From Acidobacteriaceae bacterium (lineage in GTDB: Bacteria > Acidobacteriota > Terriglobia > Terriglobales > Acidobacteriaceae), in the NCBI GenBank assembly GCA_003162255.1, contig PMMJ01000373.1, positions 25,264-43,858 of the forward strand: a stretch of 18,595 nucleotides of DNA, written 5' to 3'. Position numbers and translations under genes: made by a program. Positions 16,173 through 18,595 of this stretch are shown here, piece by piece (the first letter of the stretch is position 1; every line of letters begins with the position of its first letter). The notes beneath the pieces are model-generated. The model was not told the origin of the DNA and made no database searches. It worked only from the letters and a program-made list of their open reading frames with translations.

Positions 16173-17498
16173 ATGGCAGATCGAGCAGAAATCGACAACC
16201 GAATAGAAAGCGGCACATCTCCCGACTCATCCTTCGGCACACGGCTTGGACGGGTGCGTTGGACGATCTGCGCCATGCTGTTCGTTGCCACGTCGATCAA
16301 CTACATGGATCGCCAGGTGATCGCGATCCTCAAGCCCACCCTACAGCAGAGCATCGGCTTGACGGAGGTGAGTTATGGCTACATTGTCGATGCCTTTCAG
16401 ATCGCCTACGCGCTGGGCCTGCTCGCCGCCGGGCGGCTGATCGATAAACTCGGAACGCGCATCGGCTACATGTTGATGATGGCCGTCTGGAGCCTTTCCG
16501 CAATGGGCCATGCTCTGGCCAGCACAGCGATGGAGTTTGGCTTTGCGCGCTTCTTCCTCGGGCTCGGCGAATCCGGAAACTTCCCGGCGGCAATCAAAAC
16601 CGTGGCCGAGTGGTTCCCGCAGAATGAACGTTCACTGGCTACGGGCATTTTCAACTCGGGAGCCAATGTCGGAGCGATCCTGGCTCCGGCGATCGTGCCC
16701 TGGGTGACTCTGCGCTATGGTTGGCACGCGGCCTTTCTGACGACTGGTCTCTTCAGCGCGCTCTGGATTTTGTGGTGGCTCCGCAATTACCGCAAGCCCA
16801 CCGAACACCCTACGCTTACGAGCGCCGAACTGCGGCACATTTACCAAGAAGCGGCCGTGGAGATGGGCCCGTCTCCCATTGTGCCCTGGCGCCGGTTGCT
16901 CGGCTGCCGCCAAACCTGGGCGTTTTCGACCGCGAAATTCCTTACCGATCCGATCTGGTGGTTCTATTTGTTCTGGCTGCCGTCTTACTTCAGTTCGAGA
17001 TTCAATCTGGATCTTTCGCATCTTGGGCTGCCGCTCATTATTGTCTATAACGTCTCGGCCGTTGGGAGCATCGGCGGAGGCTGGCTGCCCGCGCCTTTTC
17101 GCCGGCTGGGACTCTCGTCCAACTACGCGCGTCTTGCGGCGATGCTGTTCTGCGCTTGCCTGGTCGTTCCCATATTCACTGCCACGAGCCTCAAGTCGGA
17201 GTGGGCCGCCATCGCGCTGCTCAGCTTGGCGGCGGGCGCGCACCAGGGATGGTCGGCCAATCTCTTTACCACATCATCGGACATGTTTCCGCGCAGTGCG
17301 GTGGGGGCGGTCGTCGGCATCGGCGGCATGGCAGGATCGGTCGGCGGCGCAATCTTCGCGTTCTTTGCAGGCCACATTCTGCAACTGACGCACAGCTATG
17401 CCAGTCTTTTCGGCATCGCCGCGAGCGCGTATCTCCTGGCGCTGGTCGTTTTGTGCCTGCTTGCTCCCGGACTAAAGAAAGTGGAATTCACCGCATGA
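16173..17498 (+). CDS. MFS transporter, ExuT-like hexuronate/anion:cation symporter family
   Basis: The protein has 441 residues and about 12 hydrophobic segments, typical of an inner-membrane MFS carrier. It shows the anion:cation symporter (ACS) subgroup signatures: INYMDRQVIAI (Asn43, Asp46, Arg47), the loop 2-3 motif GRLIDKLGTRIG from residue 87, and LGLGESGNFPAAIKTVAEWFPQNERSLATGIFNSGANVGAI, which is characteristic of hexuronate transporters such as ExuT. It probably imports glucuronate or galacturonate with protons; other sugar acids are possible. The gene begins 11 bp after the uxaC-like stop with a weak ribosome site, and its TGA is overlapped by the ATG of the next gene, so the three genes form an operon. 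The first 25 residues are a polar cytoplasmic tail. Confidence 0.92.
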   Translation: MADRAEIDNRIESGTSPDSSFGTRLGRVRWTICAMLFVATSINYMDRQVIAILKPTLQQSIGLTEVSYGYIVDAFQIAYALGLLAAGRLIDKLGTRIGYMLMMAVWSLSAMGHALASTAMEFGFARFFLGLGESGNFPAAIKTVAEWFPQNERSLATGIFNSGANVGAILAPAIVPWVTLRYGWHAAFLTTGLFSALWILWWLRNYRKPTEHPTLTSAELRHIYQEAAVEMGPSPIVPWRRLLGCRQTWAFSTAKFLTDPIWWFYLFWLPSYFSSRFNLDLSHLGLPLIIVYNVSAVGSIGGGWLPAPFRRLGLSSNYARLAAMLFCACLVVPIFTATSLKSEWAAIALLSLAAGAHQGWSANLFTTSSDMFPRSAVGAVVGIGGMAGSVGGAIFAFFAGHILQLTHSYASLFGIAASAYLLALVVLCLLAPGLKKVEFTA

Positions 17499-18595
17499 GC
17501 CTTTACTGCGCCACGGGCGGTATCGAAGCCGATTTGTTCCCGCAGTTGAAAGAGCTGCTGACGGAAAGCGTGGCGAAACTCGGCCAACGGAATCGCGTGC
17601 TCGCCGTGCCGCCTGACCAAAGCCGCCTGCACTCGCGCGCCGGCGAACTGACCCGCTATGCGTGGGAATATTACGGCAATCGGATGCAGGCGGTTCTGCC
17701 GGCGCTTGGCACACATACCGCCATGCAGCCCGACCAGATCGCGCGCATGTTCGGAGCCATGCCGCAACAGCTTTTCCACGTCCACAACTGGCGAACGGAT
17801 GTCGAGACCCTCGGCGAAGTTCCGGCGGAGTTCATTCATCAGCAATCGGAAGGCAAGCTGAACTATGCATGGCCGGCACAGGTGAACCGGCTCATTGCGC
17901 GTGGTGGCTTTGATCTCATCCTCTCCATCGGCCAGGTCGTGCCCCATGAAGTGATTGGCATGGCCAATTACAACAAGAACATTCTCGTCGGCACCGGGGG
18001 CCGCGATGGAATCAACCGCAGCCATTATCTGGGCGCAGTGTATGGGATGGAGCGCATCATGGGCCACGCTGAAAATCCCGTGCGCGAGGTTCTCAATTAC
18101 GCCTCCGATCATTTTCTGCGAAATCTGCCCATCGTTTACGTGCTCACGGTGATCGGGCGCATGGGGGACGGAGCGGACGAACGATTGGCAGTGCGCGGCC
18201 TTTTCATCGGCGATGACGTCGAGTGCTTTCACCGCGCCGCCGAACTGAGTGTGAGAGTAAACATCGAGACGCTGGACGCGCCGATCCAGAAGGCCATCGC
18301 TTATCTTGACCCGCATGAATTTCACAGCACATGGCTGGGCAACAAGGCTATCTACCGTACACGCATGGCACTGGCCGACGGCGCGGAGTTGATCATCCTC
18401 GCGCCGGGCGTCAAGGAATTTGGCGAAGACGCGGCTATCGACGCGCTGATCCGCAAGTACGGCTATCGTGGAACTCCGACGACGCTCCGGGCGGTGAGTG
18501 CCAATGCGGATCTCGCCGGCGATCTGAGCGCCGCCGCGCATCTTATTCACGGATCTTCCGAACAGCGCTTCACGATTCGGTGGTGCCCCGGGCAT
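17495..18595 (+). CDS. LarA-like nickel-dependent hydroxyacid racemase/epimerase (DUF2088), 3' end missing
   Basis: The ATG at 17495 overlaps the transporter stop (ATGA), and the frame stays open for 367 codons to the window end; LarA proteins are about 420-430 residues, so about 60 are missing. It matches the lactate racemase family: DQSR (Asp41, Arg44), LGTHTAM (His74), IGQVVPHEVIGM (His151), NYNKN (Lys161) and RSHYLGAVYGMERIMG (His177). In Lactobacillus plantarum LarA the key residues are Asp72, Arg75, His108, His174, Lys184 (covalent pincer site) and His200 (Ni ligand); the 3-, 10- and 16-residue spacings are identical here. The usual SGG before the Lys is replaced by NYN, marking a subfamily. 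Known LarA homologues include gluconate 2-epimerase, so with uxaC and an ExuT-like carrier an aldonate epimerase role is inferred. LarB, LarC and LarE are not in the window. It is cytosolic. Confidence 0.87.
   Translation, partial: MSLYCATGGIEADLFPQLKELLTESVAKLGQRNRVLAVPPDQSRLHSRAGELTRYAWEYYGNRMQAVLPALGTHTAMQPDQIARMFGAMPQQLFHVHNWRTDVETLGEVPAEFIHQQSEGKLNYAWPAQVNRLIARGGFDLILSIGQVVPHEVIGMANYNKNILVGTGGRDGINRSHYLGAVYGMERIMGHAENPVREVLNYASDHFLRNLPIVYVLTVIGRMGDGADERLAVRGLFIGDDVECFHRAAELSVRVNIETLDAPIQKAIAYLDPHEFHSTWLGNKAIYRTRMALADGAELIILAPGVKEFGEDAAIDALIRKYGYRGTPTTLRAVSANADLAGDLSAAAHLIHGSSEQRFTIRWCPGH

Noticed and set aside
17396..18595. A 399-codon open frame on the minus strand at the right end
   Set aside because: It lies antisense to the LarA-like gene, whose plus-strand frame preserves six catalytic residues at family spacing and starts in the transporter stop codon. 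The minus frame shows no family motif.

Overview
The window most likely comes from an acidobacterium (Acidobacteriota, Terriglobia-like). The basis is an Oar-type TonB-dependent receptor with the NGQR / KSGTN-FHG signature typical of that phylum, moderately high G+C, several secreted carbohydrate-active enzymes, and hairpin-rich intergenic DNA. The assignment is by protein style only; no rRNA or tRNA gene is present.

Left part (1-9233, all + strand): the 3' end of a large Oar-like outer-membrane receptor, a secreted spherulin-4-domain (GH135-like) glycosidase, a second secreted TIM-barrel glycosidase with a beta-galactosidase-trimerization-like domain, a GatZ/KbaZ-type protein whose GTG start overlaps the glycosidase stop, and, after a 243-bp gap with a strong hairpin, a PfkB sugar kinase. 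Read together this looks like uptake, depolymerisation and tagatose-phosphate-type catabolism of one glycan. Because spherulin-4 enzymes act on galactosamine polymers and tagatose-6-phosphate is the hub of galactosamine catabolism, a GalNAc/GalN-containing polymer is the most specific hypothesis.

Middle (9234-9970): a gene-free stretch of about 740 bp with three tandem hairpins, a C-rich tract, short repeats and a TTGACA box flanked by direct and inverted repeats. It precedes a secreted GH78 alpha-L-rhamnosidase (9971-12739). A convergent secreted CocE/NonD-type serine hydrolase lies at 12774-14576 on the minus strand.

Right part (14770-18595, + strand): a compact operon of uxaC-like uronate isomerase, an ExuT-like MFS hexuronate transporter and a LarA-like (nickel-pincer racemase/epimerase family) gene that starts inside the transporter stop codon and runs off the window. 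The LarA-like protein keeps all the catalytic and cofactor residues at the expected spacing and is best read as an aldonate or hydroxyacid epimerase working with uronate catabolism. Rhamnosidase plus uronate isomerase plus uronate transporter suggests use of rhamnose- and uronate-containing plant polysaccharides such as rhamnogalacturonan or gum-arabic-type side chains.

No transcription factor, mobile element, CRISPR array or RNA gene was recognised.
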